Notes: a model not told the origin generated them from the letters alone. Counted from the first letter of the stretch, positions 1 to 7,496 are shown. The stretch: 19,520 nt of DNA from Sulfurovum sp. (GCA_015661535.1 DQVY01000270.1:1-19520); one strand, 5' to 3'. Numbers and translations are program-made.

Positions 1-960
1 AGAGCGGAAGAAGAGCTAGGTACAATGTCTGCAATTGCAGGTGCTGCCAGAGGTGGTGTACGTATGTTTACAGCGACTTCAGGACCAGGACTGTTAAGAG
101 GACTTGAAGCGATTGTTTCATGGCCAGGACATAGAATCCCTTGTGTACTTGGTGTACTTACAAGAGTTATCAATGCACCACTTTCTATTCAGCCGGATAA
201 CCTTGAAATGGCATACTTGATGCACTCAGGTATTGTAATGCTTCATGCTGAAAACCAGCAAGATACATTTGACTTTACACTGGCTGCATTTGCTATTACT
301 GAAAAAGTAGATGTATACATTCCTGTATCAGTATCAACTGAAGGTTTCTTTGTAACACACGCCAAAGGGTATGTTGAAATGATGTCTGAAGAGCTTGCAT
401 TTAATGAATGTGACCCTTATAAAGCACCAGTACCAGCAATGGACAACGAAGTACCACCGGCAAGAATCCAAAGAGATGCACCTGTACAGAAATCAAACTT
501 TATGTCTTACTTGATTCACTCAGTATGGCAACAAGAGATCTGGGATTCAAACAGAAGAGCTATGAAATATGTTTACCAATACCTTGGTGGACCAATTGAA
601 GTTCAAAACCCAGGTTCAGATGTAATGCTTGTTGCTTCTGGTTGTGCTGCTGCACAAGCAAGAGAAGCACATAGATATGCACAAGAAGAGGGTATCAGTG
701 TTGGTTTTGTTAAGGTTAAATGTATTAGACCTTGGCCAACAGATGAAATCCGTGAAGCATTGGCAAGTGCAAAAACAGTTATTGTTCCTGAACATAACAT
801 CATTGGATGGTTGTGTAAAGAGATCAAAGGATGTATCCCTAATGGTGGTATTGTTCTTGAAGGTCCAAGAGTATATGGTGGTATGACATTACCAGTTGAA
901 TTAATTATGACTGAGATTTACGATGCATTAGGTATGGAATCTCTAGTTTTACAAGCATAA
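1..960 (+). CDS. 2-oxoacid:ferredoxin oxidoreductase, alpha subunit (first set; 5' end outside window)
   Basis: The reading frame is open from base 1, so the gene begins upstream; 319 codons are present. Compared with the full-length 398-aa paralogue at 3574-4770, about 80 N-terminal residues are missing, including the YPITP thiamine-site motif. Visible family features are the TSGPG loop, the stretch HRIPCVLGVLTR (matching TRIPVQLILMAR in the paralogue, whose Arg contacts substrate carboxylate in pyruvate:ferredoxin oxidoreductases), the PLSIQPDN segment, and a C-terminal domain ending in GPRVYGGMTLPVE. The alpha subunit provides the substrate side of the ThDP active site; in autotrophs the enzyme runs in the CO2-fixing direction of the reductive TCA cycle. 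Beta follows after 10 bp with a good RBS (AAAGGA). Substrate is uncertain: the paired beta subunit is less like classical pyruvate enzymes than the second set, so 2-oxoglutarate is a reasonable guess. The ATG at base 25 is internal, not the start. Confidence 0.93.
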   Translation, partial: RAEEELGTMSAIAGAARGGVRMFTATSGPGLLRGLEAIVSWPGHRIPCVLGVLTRVINAPLSIQPDNLEMAYLMHSGIVMLHAENQQDTFDFTLAAFAITEKVDVYIPVSVSTEGFFVTHAKGYVEMMSEELAFNECDPYKAPVPAMDNEVPPARIQRDAPVQKSNFMSYLIHSVWQQEIWDSNRRAMKYVYQYLGGPIEVQNPGSDVMLVASGCAAAQAREAHRYAQEEGISVGFVKVKCIRPWPTDEIREALASAKTVIVPEHNIIGWLCKEIKGCIPNGGIVLEGPRVYGGMTLPVELIMTEIYDALGMESLVLQA

Positions 961-970
961 AGGATAAGAC

Positions 971-1846
971 ATGAGTTTAAGATATATGACGCCTGCGTCA
1001 AAATTTAAAAGATATTTACCAAAAGACTATGTTGAATTGGTAGATTATGGTCCGTTTGGTAGAAAATACTCAGAAGTAGGCGTTAAAAATATGGGTGCTT
1101 ACAAAGAGTTGGTTGAAGAACACCCAATGTGTTCTGGTTGTTGGATGGCTTATTACATTAAGATCATTTTTGCAGCACTTCCAAACCCTGAAGATACAGT
1201 AACCATCGGTACTGCCGGTTGTGGTAGACTTGCGATTTCTCAGGCTGCTGTTCCATTTATTTATGGTAACTACGGTGACCAAAATGCAATGGCATCTGGT
1301 ATTACCAGAGCATTCAGATTGAGATTCCCAGATAGACAAAAAGATGTTATTACTATTGCCGGTGACGGTGGTATGATGGATATCGGTTTCTCTATGACTA
1401 TGCATGCTTGGTTCAGACGTGAAAGATTCACGACTATCATGCTTGACAATGAAGTGTATGGTAACACAGGTGGACAAGAGTCTGGTATGTCTGTTGAAGG
1501 CGCTGTACTTAAAATGTCTCCAAAAGGTAAAAACTTTGGAAAAATGCCTGCAATGCAACTGGCAATTACTGCAGGATGTGTGTATGTTGTTAAAATGTCT
1601 CCGACAAACATCAACAAAGCAGCCAAAGCGATCAGAAGAGCGATTTTTGCAGCAAGAAACCTTGGACCAACATTTATCCATGTGTATACTTCTTGTAACA
1701 TTGAGTACTCTATCCCGACTCCAGATGTATTTAAAGATGCAAAAGAGATGGAAAAAGGTCGTTTTGCTTTTGAAGAATTCATGACACCTGAAGCGAAAGA
1801 GTTGTTCGCACAGATTGAATCTAAAACAAAAAGAGAGGTAAGCTAA
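971..1846 (+). CDS. 2-oxoacid:ferredoxin oxidoreductase, beta subunit (first set)
   Basis: 291 aa. The beta subunit binds ThDP and one [4Fe-4S] cluster. The ThDP/Mg motif is GDG at residues 131-133 with Asn160 and NTGGQ at 165-169. Four candidate cluster cysteines are visible: C54 and C57 (CSGC), C84 (TAGC) and C242 (TSCN). Length is normal for the family. The residues around the cysteines differ from the second-set paralogue (CSGCW against CAGCPE; TAGCGR against STGCTS), which suggests that the two enzymes have different substrates. The gene sits between alpha (10 bp gap) and gamma (1 bp gap), so it is clearly translated in the same operon. Whether it acts on 2-oxoglutarate or another 2-oxoacid cannot be read from the sequence. 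Confidence 0.95.
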   Translation: MSLRYMTPASKFKRYLPKDYVELVDYGPFGRKYSEVGVKNMGAYKELVEEHPMCSGCWMAYYIKIIFAALPNPEDTVTIGTAGCGRLAISQAAVPFIYGNYGDQNAMASGITRAFRLRFPDRQKDVITIAGDGGMMDIGFSMTMHAWFRRERFTTIMLDNEVYGNTGGQESGMSVEGAVLKMSPKGKNFGKMPAMQLAITAGCVYVVKMSPTNINKAAKAIRRAIFAARNLGPTFIHVYTSCNIEYSIPTPDVFKDAKEMEKGRFAFEEFMTPEAKELFAQIESKTKREVS

Positions 1847-1847
1847 T

Positions 1848-2558
1848 ATGGCATCAATTTCAAATAGAAAAAGATACAACATGCGTATTTCTGGGCTTGG
1901 TGGACAAGGGGTTGTAACCTCTGCCCACATCCTAGGTTCATGTATGGATAATGCGGGTAAATATGCATCTTTGGTACCATTTTTTGGTTCTGAGAAAAGA
2001 ATGGCACCAGTTGAGGCGTATGTAAGAGCTTCTACTGAGCCTATCTATGAAGTAGGTGAAGTGGTATATCCAGATATTATCATGATCTACCATTCACAAG
2101 TTGTCACACATGGTAAATCATATACCATGCCTTTTTATACAGGGTTAAAAAAAGACAGTCTTGTTATTATTAATACAGACGTTGATGTTCTTGAAGAAGA
2201 AGATATTATTGTTCTTAATAGACTAAATGCTAGAGTTGTACAATTTAATGCAACGGAATTAGCACTTAAAATTGCTGGTACTGAACTTGCAACTAACATG
2301 GCTATGATGGGTATGTTACTTGGACTTACAAAACTAGTTACTGAAGACGATATTGAAAAAGCCGTGAGAGAAAGATTCTTAGGTAATTCATTTGTCGCTT
2401 CTGGTGGTACAGCATCACTAGACTCAGCTATTGAGAAAAAGTTTAAGAAAAAAGAAGAGCTTCTTGCGAAAAATATGGAAGTTATCAACAAAACATTTGA
2501 ACTCGCAGATGGCATCGACCTAATGGGTAGTGAACTAATAATTAATTTAGAAGTATAA
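1848..2558 (+). CDS. 2-oxoacid:ferredoxin oxidoreductase, gamma subunit (first set)
   Basis: 236 aa. This is the gamma (CoA-side, Rossmann-like) subunit of the heteromeric 2-oxoacid oxidoreductases. The diagnostic N-terminal motif GLGGQGVVTSAHIL starts near residue 16, and PFFGSEKRMAPVEAYVR follows, typical of PorG/KorC-type chains. The C-terminal third is Lys-rich (KKFKKKEELL). It starts 1 bp after the beta stop codon. It aligns along its whole length with the second-set gamma at 5633-6355, sharing blocks such as KSYTMPFY and AGTELATNMAM, so the two sets arose by duplication of a whole alpha-beta-gamma unit. It is expected to be cytoplasmic and to act only in complex with its neighbours. Confidence 0.95.
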   Translation: MASISNRKRYNMRISGLGGQGVVTSAHILGSCMDNAGKYASLVPFFGSEKRMAPVEAYVRASTEPIYEVGEVVYPDIIMIYHSQVVTHGKSYTMPFYTGLKKDSLVIINTDVDVLEEEDIIVLNRLNARVVQFNATELALKIAGTELATNMAMMGMLLGLTKLVTEDDIEKAVRERFLGNSFVASGGTASLDSAIEKKFKKKEELLAKNMEVINKTFELADGIDLMGSELIINLEV

Positions 2559-2570
2559 AAAGGAAAAAAA

Positions 2571-2810
2571 ATGTATTATGTAGCAAAAGTAAATTCAGAG
2601 ATGTGTTCAACGTATAAATGTAATATGTGTACACTTTATTGTCCAGAGCCTAACACATTGATGTTTGATAGTGCAAAGGTAGAGGGTAGAGAGCATGGTA
2701 CATCATGGGTTGATGAAGACAGATGTAAAGGGTGTGCAATTTGTGTATATGTATGTTCTGACCTTCTTAACAGAGATTGTATCGAAATGGCAATGGTTAC
2801 TGCAGAGTAG
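2571..2810 (+). CDS. Ferredoxin-like delta subunit of 2-oxoacid oxidoreductase (two [4Fe-4S])
   Basis: 79 aa with eight cysteines arranged as two cluster motifs: C12-x4-C17-x2-C20-x3-C24-P and C52-x2-C55-x2-C58-x3-C62, with an extra C70. The first motif has the widened C-x4-C spacing, unlike ordinary bacterial ferredoxins. In multi-subunit pyruvate and 2-oxoglutarate oxidoreductases this chain passes electrons between external ferredoxin and the cluster in beta. It starts 12 bp after gamma with an AAAAGGAAA ribosome site, and 184 bp separate it from the next gene. It is the only such subunit in the window: either it serves both enzymes, or the first set has another copy upstream of base 1. 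Confidence 0.92.
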   Translation: MYYVAKVNSEMCSTYKCNMCTLYCPEPNTLMFDSAKVEGREHGTSWVDEDRCKGCAICVYVCSDLLNRDCIEMAMVTAE

Positions 2811-2815
2811 TAGAA

Positions 2816-2857
2816 AATTCTTAGTGAGAGGGTCTTACCCTCTCCATTTCAAGAATT
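2816..2857 (+). terminator. Compound stem-loop downstream of the ferredoxin subunit (possible weak terminator)
   Basis: An outer stem AATTCTT/AAGAATT (2816-2822 with 2851-2857) encloses an inner perfect stem GAGAGGG/CCCTCTC (2826-2832 with 2838-2844) with a TCTTA loop. It starts a few bases after the stop codon, where a terminator is expected, but no T run follows. It could be a weak terminator, an attenuator or an mRNA-stabilising end between the two sets. A second stem, CTCTTTC/GAAAGAG (2864-2870 with 2880-2886), follows. Confidence 0.5.
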
Positions 2858-2893
2858 GAAGCACTCTTTCTTCTTTGAGGAAAGAGATATAGT

Positions 2894-2969
2894 TGTCGTG
2901 CCATGTGCATAAGATTTCCCCTTATATTTTATTGGTATGGAGGGTAAATTTTATACACATGGCATGACA
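2894..2969. repeat. Long imperfect inverted repeat with 30-nt arms, upstream of the second enzyme set
   Basis: Bases 2894-2923 pair with 2940-2969: 28 of 30 positions pair, three of them G-U, with mismatches only at 2908/2955 and 2918/2945. The loop is 16 nt (2924-2939). The best-conserved part is TGCCATGTG against CACATGGCA. It ends 25 bp before the next start codon and just before the ribosome site (TAGGAGAG). It may be a leader regulatory structure, an RNA-processing site that sets different levels for the two enzyme sets, or a remnant of a small palindromic mobile repeat. Confidence 0.75.
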
Positions 2970-2994
2970 TACAAGTAATATTTAGGAGAGAAAA

Positions 2995-3564
2995 ATGGCT
3001 AATTTAGGCCCAGCACATTATGCACCGTATCCGGTAGCAACTTATGATGGTTTACTCACACCACCAGAAGGTAAAGCAATGTTATTGACTGATATGGTTG
3101 ATGAAGAAGTAGCAATGAGAGAAGTTGCCAGAGTGATGTTAACAAGTGAAAATGCAACGATATTCCCTGGACCACAGGTTTTATATGCATGGAGCGAGGA
3201 AGCAAAGAAAAAAGCAACACTGATCAAAGAGATGTCGGAAGTTTTGAATGCTAAGATGATACCTATGTATGATTATAGACCAAAATATCCTAAGATTGAT
3301 CCTGAAGTTGAGATCAATCCTAACCACCCGAACTTGACAATTTGGCACAATGAGATCAAAGCATGTATCTTCATTGGTGTACACTGTCATTATGCGAATG
3401 TTGCATTAAAGATCGTAAGATCTGAAACAGACTGTTATACCGTTGGTATGTGTGCCCTTTCCGGACACGAAGACGCTATGGCTACAATTAGGGATCAGCA
3501 TGCTGAAGACCTTGCAAGATTTATTGAGATTGCTAAAGAAGTCAAGCAAGAGCTTGGAAAATAG
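2995..3564 (+). CDS. Small (epsilon-type) subunit, CO dehydrogenase beta-subunit family
   Basis: 189 aa. From memory of the family it resembles the CO dehydrogenase beta/acetyl-CoA decarbonylase epsilon group (PF02552-like), which occurs as the extra PorE/ForE subunit of the five-subunit 2-oxoacid oxidoreductases of Hydrogenobacter. The central part reads as a Rossmann-like fold: FPGPQVLYAW near residue 58, then a strand-rich block ACIFIGVHCHYANVALKIVR near 122-141, then an acidic helix at the C-terminus. It lacks a cluster-binding CxxC motif; its cysteines are scattered. It starts with a strong RBS (TAGGAGAG) and leads directly into alpha (9 bp gap, AGGAGG ribosome site), so it is the first gene of the second set. 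Its exact role is not established; a structural or CoA-side part is plausible. Confidence 0.85.
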   Translation: MANLGPAHYAPYPVATYDGLLTPPEGKAMLLTDMVDEEVAMREVARVMLTSENATIFPGPQVLYAWSEEAKKKATLIKEMSEVLNAKMIPMYDYRPKYPKIDPEVEINPNHPNLTIWHNEIKACIFIGVHCHYANVALKIVRSETDCYTVGMCALSGHEDAMATIRDQHAEDLARFIEIAKEVKQELGK

Positions 3565-3573
3565 GAGGTTATT

Positions 3574-4770
3574 ATGAGTATTAAAGATATGACAAAAGAA
3601 AAAAACTGGTCAGGTCAGAAATTAGTTTCAACAGACTATTTGCTTTTTGAAGCTCCTAGAGAGAAACACTTTATGACAGGTTCAGAAGTGACTAAAGAGG
3701 CTATCAAAAGATGTACAGTTGATGCATCAGTATCGTATCCTATTACACCTCAGTCAGAGGCAGCACACCTTATTGGTGAATTGTGGGCAGAGGGGTATGT
3801 TGGTATGTACTTTAGAGGGGAAAATGAGTTTGGTGTTATGTCAGAAGTTGCAGGTTGTGCAATGGCAGGTGCCAGAACCGTAACAACAACTTCTGGTCCT
3901 GGTACACTAAGAGCAATGGAAAACTTTCCAATGTGGTCAGGTACTAGAATCCCGGTACAACTTATCTTGATGGCTAGAGGTATTAACTCGCCTCTAACGA
4001 TCCAACCAGATAACTTGGAAGTGACATTTATGTTGGAAACAGGTTGTATGATCTGGTATGCAGAAAACGTTCAAGAATTATTTGACATGACCATTGCAGC
4101 ATTTACTGTAGCAGAAATGCCAGATGTACACGTGCCGATCGTAACTGTTGTTGATGGTTTCTTTGTATCTCATACAAGAGAAGCAGTAATGCTTCCAGCA
4201 GATGATATTGCATTGCACCCATATGATCCATATGCAGCGCCACTACCTCCAATAGATTCAGAGATGCCTCCGGGAAGATTCCTGAGAGATCCATTTGTAA
4301 TGAAATCTAACTACATCTCTTATGCAACACACGCTTCATGGCAGTGGGAAGTAAGATCAGCTGTAGACAGATCTAGACCTTATGCAAGACATTACCTTAA
4401 TGGTTTGGCACATGTAACCGGTGACGAAGATGCAGAGATTGTATTTGTTGCTTGTGGTACAGCATCTAACCAGGCAAAAGAAGCACACAGAGAACTTGCT
4501 AAGCAAGGTATTAAGTCAAAAGTTGTAAAACTTAGAACAATCAGACCATTCCCGCATGAGGAATTGTTAGCGGCTACTAAGAGTGCTAAATACATCTTTG
4601 TTCCAGAATTCAACATTGTTGGATGGTTGGACAAAGAAGTAACACAATCACTTTATGGTAAATCGGAAGCAAAAATTATTGGTAGACCAAGAGTTGCAGG
4701 TGGTATGTCAATGCCAGTTGAATCTATTCTTCAAGAAGTTTTTGAAAATACGAATGCGAAAGGGGCATAA
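3574..4770 (+). CDS. 2-oxoacid (probably pyruvate):ferredoxin oxidoreductase, alpha subunit (second set)
   Basis: 398 aa, full length. Domain order: the ThDP-binding pyrimidine domain with YPITPQ at residues 55-60 (Thr58 is the conserved active-site Thr), then ENEFG near 83-87, TSGPG at 106-110, TRIPVQLILMARG with Arg135 (the position that holds the substrate carboxylate in related enzymes), and a C-terminal transketolase-C-like domain ending in RPRVAGGMSMPVE. The enzyme joins acetyl-CoA and CO2 to pyruvate using reduced ferredoxin, or runs in reverse. Pyruvate is favoured because the paired beta subunit has the CAGC and STGC cysteine contexts usual for PorB; this is an inference. Beta follows after 2 bp. 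Identity with the alpha chain at 1-960 is clear across the whole overlap. Confidence 0.94.
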   Translation: MSIKDMTKEKNWSGQKLVSTDYLLFEAPREKHFMTGSEVTKEAIKRCTVDASVSYPITPQSEAAHLIGELWAEGYVGMYFRGENEFGVMSEVAGCAMAGARTVTTTSGPGTLRAMENFPMWSGTRIPVQLILMARGINSPLTIQPDNLEVTFMLETGCMIWYAENVQELFDMTIAAFTVAEMPDVHVPIVTVVDGFFVSHTREAVMLPADDIALHPYDPYAAPLPPIDSEMPPGRFLRDPFVMKSNYISYATHASWQWEVRSAVDRSRPYARHYLNGLAHVTGDEDAEIVFVACGTASNQAKEAHRELAKQGIKSKVVKLRTIRPFPHEELLAATKSAKYIFVPEFNIVGWLDKEVTQSLYGKSEAKIIGRPRVAGGMSMPVESILQEVFENTNAKGA

Positions 4771-4772
4771 TT

Positions 4773-5633
4773 ATGTCAGTAGATATTTATAAGATCAATC
4801 CCGAGTTCAGAGATATCATGCCAAAAGATATCCTTGATCTTGAGGACAATGCGACATGGGGTCAAGAAAAACGTACTATTCAAGACCTTACAGATAAAAA
4901 AGAGTTACTTGAAGAGCATTCACTATGTGCAGGTTGTCCTGAGGCAGCTGCATTAAGATATGTTTTGACAGCACTTCCAAAACCTGAAGATACAATTATT
5001 GTTAACTCTACAGGGTGTACATCTTTGATGTTCCCACACATTGCACTACATACTGTGCATTCACTTTTTGGTAACCAAAATGCAGTTGCATCTGGTATCA
5101 AAAGAGCATTAGAGTGGAGATTCCCAGACAAAGTGAAAGATGTTATGGTACTCGCCGGTGACGGTGCAACTATCGATATCGGTCTTGACTATACACTTCA
5201 GTCATTCTTTAGACAAGAAAAAATCACAACAATTTGTTTTGATAATGAAGTCTATGCAAACACAGGTGGACAAGAATCTGGTTCTACACCAAAAGGTCAT
5301 GTATTTAAAATGGCTCCTAAAGGAAAAGTTTTTGATAAAGTACCTATGTGGGAACTTGCTGTTACTTCAGGATGTCAGTATTCTATCAAACTTACAGCAT
5401 CAGCACCTAAAGCAGTTGCCAGAGCAGTAAGAGAAGCAGTATATATTGCCAGAGAACTTGGACCAACATATATCCACCTTTACACACCTTGTATCCTTGA
5501 AATTGGGTTAAGTGCAAGTGAAGGTTTATGGGAAATGAAAGAACAAGACAAAGATAGATTTGTTTCATTTAAATATGTTTCTCCTGAAGCAGAAGCATTG
5601 TTAAAAGAACGTAAGAAGGAGGGACTTCTGTAA
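4773..5633 (+). CDS. 2-oxoacid (probably pyruvate):ferredoxin oxidoreductase, beta subunit (second set)
   Basis: 286 aa. ThDP/Mg site: GDG at residues 129-131 with Asn158 and NTGGQ at 163-167. The four cluster cysteines are C52 and C55 (CAGC), C82 (STGC) and C240 (TPC), giving the usual single [4Fe-4S] cluster. The CAGC...VNSTGC layout is close to classical PorB chains, the main reason for favouring pyruvate. Its stop codon overlaps the gamma start by one base (TAATG), so the two are translationally coupled. Length and motif spacing match the first-set beta closely. Confidence 0.95.
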   Translation: MSVDIYKINPEFRDIMPKDILDLEDNATWGQEKRTIQDLTDKKELLEEHSLCAGCPEAAALRYVLTALPKPEDTIIVNSTGCTSLMFPHIALHTVHSLFGNQNAVASGIKRALEWRFPDKVKDVMVLAGDGATIDIGLDYTLQSFFRQEKITTICFDNEVYANTGGQESGSTPKGHVFKMAPKGKVFDKVPMWELAVTSGCQYSIKLTASAPKAVARAVREAVYIARELGPTYIHLYTPCILEIGLSASEGLWEMKEQDKDRFVSFKYVSPEAEALLKERKKEGLL

Positions 5634-6355
5634 TGGCTAAAGATTCACTAAAAATTAGAATGCCAGCTCTTGGTGGACAAGGTGCTGTTACTGCAGCACA
5701 CATTGCTGCTACAGCTGCTGATACTGAAGGTTACTATGCGGTCTCTAACCCTTTCTTTGGTGCTGAAAAAAGAATGGCACCTTCAGAGAGTTATACAAGA
5801 ATAGGTACTGTACCTATTTATGATAGAGGAGAAGTTATTTATCCTGATATCGTTATGATATATCACCCACAAGTTATTACTATGGGTAAATCATATACTA
5901 TGCCTTTTTATGCAGGTATTAAAGAGAATGGTCTTGTATTGATTAACTCTGATATTGAGCTTTTAACTAAGCACGATAAAGATTTCTTAGACTCTATGAA
6001 TGTAAAAGTATTGACAAGAGACTTTACAAAGTTTGCTGTTGAAATTGCAGGTACTGAACTTGCAACAAATATGGCAATGCTTGGTGCGCTTTTTGGTGCA
6101 CTTGGTACCATTGGTAAGCCAGCGATTGAAGAGGGAATTAAAGATAGATTCCTTAAGAAATACACAGCTTCTGGTGGTACAGCAAGTTTGGATTCTGTTA
6201 TTGAGAAAAAGTTTAAAAAGAAACTTGACTTGATCGAGAAAAACCTTGAAACTGCATCTGCTGCGTATGATCTAACAGCTGAATGGGCGAAAGAAGTTGG
6301 TCTTGAGCCAATGCTTGAACCTGTATCTATGGTTGATGGCGTACGTCAAATATAA
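5633..6355 (+). CDS. 2-oxoacid (probably pyruvate):ferredoxin oxidoreductase, gamma subunit (second set)
   Basis: 240 aa. It has the gamma-family motif ALGGQGAVTAAHIA beginning near residue 12 and the block PFFGAEKRMAPSESYTR. It aligns end to end with the first-set gamma (shared KSYTMPFY, AGTELATNMAM, ASGGTASLDS and EKKFKKK). The start codon overlaps the beta stop, indicating coupling. This is the last gene of the operon, because a clear stem-loop terminator starts 3 bp after its stop codon. No ferredoxin subunit follows, so the second enzyme must share the one at 2571-2810 or use a copy elsewhere. Confidence 0.95.
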   Translation: MAKDSLKIRMPALGGQGAVTAAHIAATAADTEGYYAVSNPFFGAEKRMAPSESYTRIGTVPIYDRGEVIYPDIVMIYHPQVITMGKSYTMPFYAGIKENGLVLINSDIELLTKHDKDFLDSMNVKVLTRDFTKFAVEIAGTELATNMAMLGALFGALGTIGKPAIEEGIKDRFLKKYTASGGTASLDSVIEKKFKKKLDLIEKNLETASAAYDLTAEWAKEVGLEPMLEPVSMVDGVRQI

Positions 6356-6357
6356 TC

Positions 6358-6383
6358 ATATCTGTGCTTAGGCACAGATATTT
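6358..6383 (+). terminator. Rho-independent-type terminator of the oxidoreductase operon
   Basis: A perfect 10-bp stem ATATCTGTGC/GCACAGATAT (6358-6367 with 6372-6381) with the 4-nt loop TTAG, followed by TT then CCCC. It starts 3 bp after the gamma stop codon. The T run is short, but position and perfect pairing support the call. Confidence 0.8.
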
Positions 6384-6389
6384 CCCCTG

Positions 6390-6433
6390 TACATACTATA
6401 TAAATAATAATAGTATTATTTATATAGTATGTA
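6390..6433. repeat. Perfect 20-bp AT-rich inverted repeat
   Basis: Bases 6390-6409 pair without mismatch with 6414-6433 around a 4-nt ATAG loop. The arms are nearly all A and T apart from the ACATAC/GTATGT end. It lies between the terminator at 6358 and the GTPase start at 6467. It may be a second terminator, a promoter-region cruciform, or a binding site for a regulator of the GTPase gene. No consensus -10 was separable from it. Confidence 0.8.
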
Positions 6434-6466
6434 TTTAAATCTCTCCAATATTTTAAGGTATAAGTT

Positions 6467-7432
6467 ATGATATCCTCTTTTGTGATCACTGGATTTTTAG
6501 GTGTTGGTAAAACAACCATGCTCACTAATAGTGTAAAACAATATTTCCCCGATAAAAAAATAGCCATTGTTGTCAATGAATTTGGTGATATTGGCGTAGA
6601 CAGTAAAGTACTCACAAATGTTTACTCTGAAGTACTAGAGATCTCTGAAGGATGTATATGCTGCCAACTTGCAGAAGAGTTTGAGAGCGGTGTTTCCGAG
6701 ATCATTGAGAAGTATGATCCCGAGATCATTTTTGTAGAAACTTCTGGTGCATCAGAACCTTTTCCTATCTTTTTGTCTTTACAAAATTTGGGTATTTCAG
6801 TTGAGGGTGTTATTTGTGTTGTAGACAGTAAAAACTTTGACGCTTACAAAGAGAACTCTACAGCACAGTATCAGCTTGGTGGTTCGAACATTATAGTAAT
6901 GAACAAGACAGACTTGATCAGTGATGAAGAAGCTATGGCAGTGGAAGCTGAGATAAGAGAAGTGAAAGAAAAATTTGACATTAAAAACACCATGACAGGG
7001 AAGCCTGTATTCAAAAACTATGTCCTGCACAGGGCAGAGCAAGGTTTGGTGAATAAAGAGGTCTTTGAGGGTATTTACAGGGTAGAGGAACTGATTGAAC
7101 TGGCGCTAGATCATAAACATCTTGATCATACAGTCAAAGATTCACTTACACAAAAAGTGGCTTACTTCACAACTGACATAAAGTTTCAGGATGTAGATGA
7201 TATCTTAGAGAAGCTTCCCAAAAATATTTACAGGGTCAAAGGGGTGGTAAGCGTGGAAGATGTACACAATGCCATCTTTGTTAACTATGCCTTTGGCGAT
7301 GTGTCATTTGAAGAGTTGCCAGAGTATGATGGCAAGTCTTTGCTTATCTTCATAGGAGAAAATATTGACAAGGATGTGGCAGAGCTATGTGATGCATCTG
7401 ATACTTTGTCTTTGCCCAGATTTTCTATATAG
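6467..7432 (+). CDS. G3E-family (CobW/COG0523) metal-handling GTPase
   Basis: 321 aa. The Walker A loop is GFLGVGKTT at residues 9-17; the family metal-binding motif GCICC is at 62-66; ETSGASEP at 91-98 is the family's switch region; NKTD at 146-149 gives guanine specificity. A CobW C-terminal domain spans about 230-310 (YRVKGVVS...YAFGD). G3E GTPases deliver or insert metals (Zn, Co, Ni) into client enzymes. The client is not shown here. The zinc-dependent DabA gene is 1 kb away on the other strand, which makes DabA a possible but unproven client. There is no His-rich tract, only a short DHKHLDH segment near residue 215. The ATG was chosen because AAGG lies 8 bp upstream and the Walker A begins at the expected distance. 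Confidence 0.92.
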   Translation: MISSFVITGFLGVGKTTMLTNSVKQYFPDKKIAIVVNEFGDIGVDSKVLTNVYSEVLEISEGCICCQLAEEFESGVSEIIEKYDPEIIFVETSGASEPFPIFLSLQNLGISVEGVICVVDSKNFDAYKENSTAQYQLGGSNIIVMNKTDLISDEEAMAVEAEIREVKEKFDIKNTMTGKPVFKNYVLHRAEQGLVNKEVFEGIYRVEELIELALDHKHLDHTVKDSLTQKVAYFTTDIKFQDVDDILEKLPKNIYRVKGVVSVEDVHNAIFVNYAFGDVSFEELPEYDGKSLLIFIGENIDKDVAELCDASDTLSLPRFSI

Positions 7433-7457
7433 GCATAAAGCAGCATTAGCTAAATAG

Positions 7458-7496
7458 ACAACTTAAGGACATTTTCCATAAGTTGTATGATATAAT
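7458..7496 (+). promoter_or_regulatory. Extended -10 promoter with upstream palindrome, for the ABM-like gene
   Basis: TGATATAAT (7488-7496) is a perfect extended -10. Transcription would start near 7503, about 15 bases before the ATG. Just upstream is an inverted repeat ACAACTTA/TAAGTTGT (7458-7465 with 7479-7486) with an inner GGA/TCC. It covers the -35 position and could be an operator. Alternatively the stem could terminate the GTPase transcript. Confidence 0.6.

Noticed and set aside
1404..1784. Overlapping + strand frame within the beta gene
   Set aside because: A frame shadow of beta with no independent start signal; the beta motifs GDG and NTGGQ are in the other frame.
1070..1930. 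Long open frame on the - strand opposite the first-set beta gene (286 codons)
   Set aside because: It lies antisense to a strongly conserved beta subunit, has a Cys/His/Ser-rich composition typical of shadow frames, and no ribosome site.
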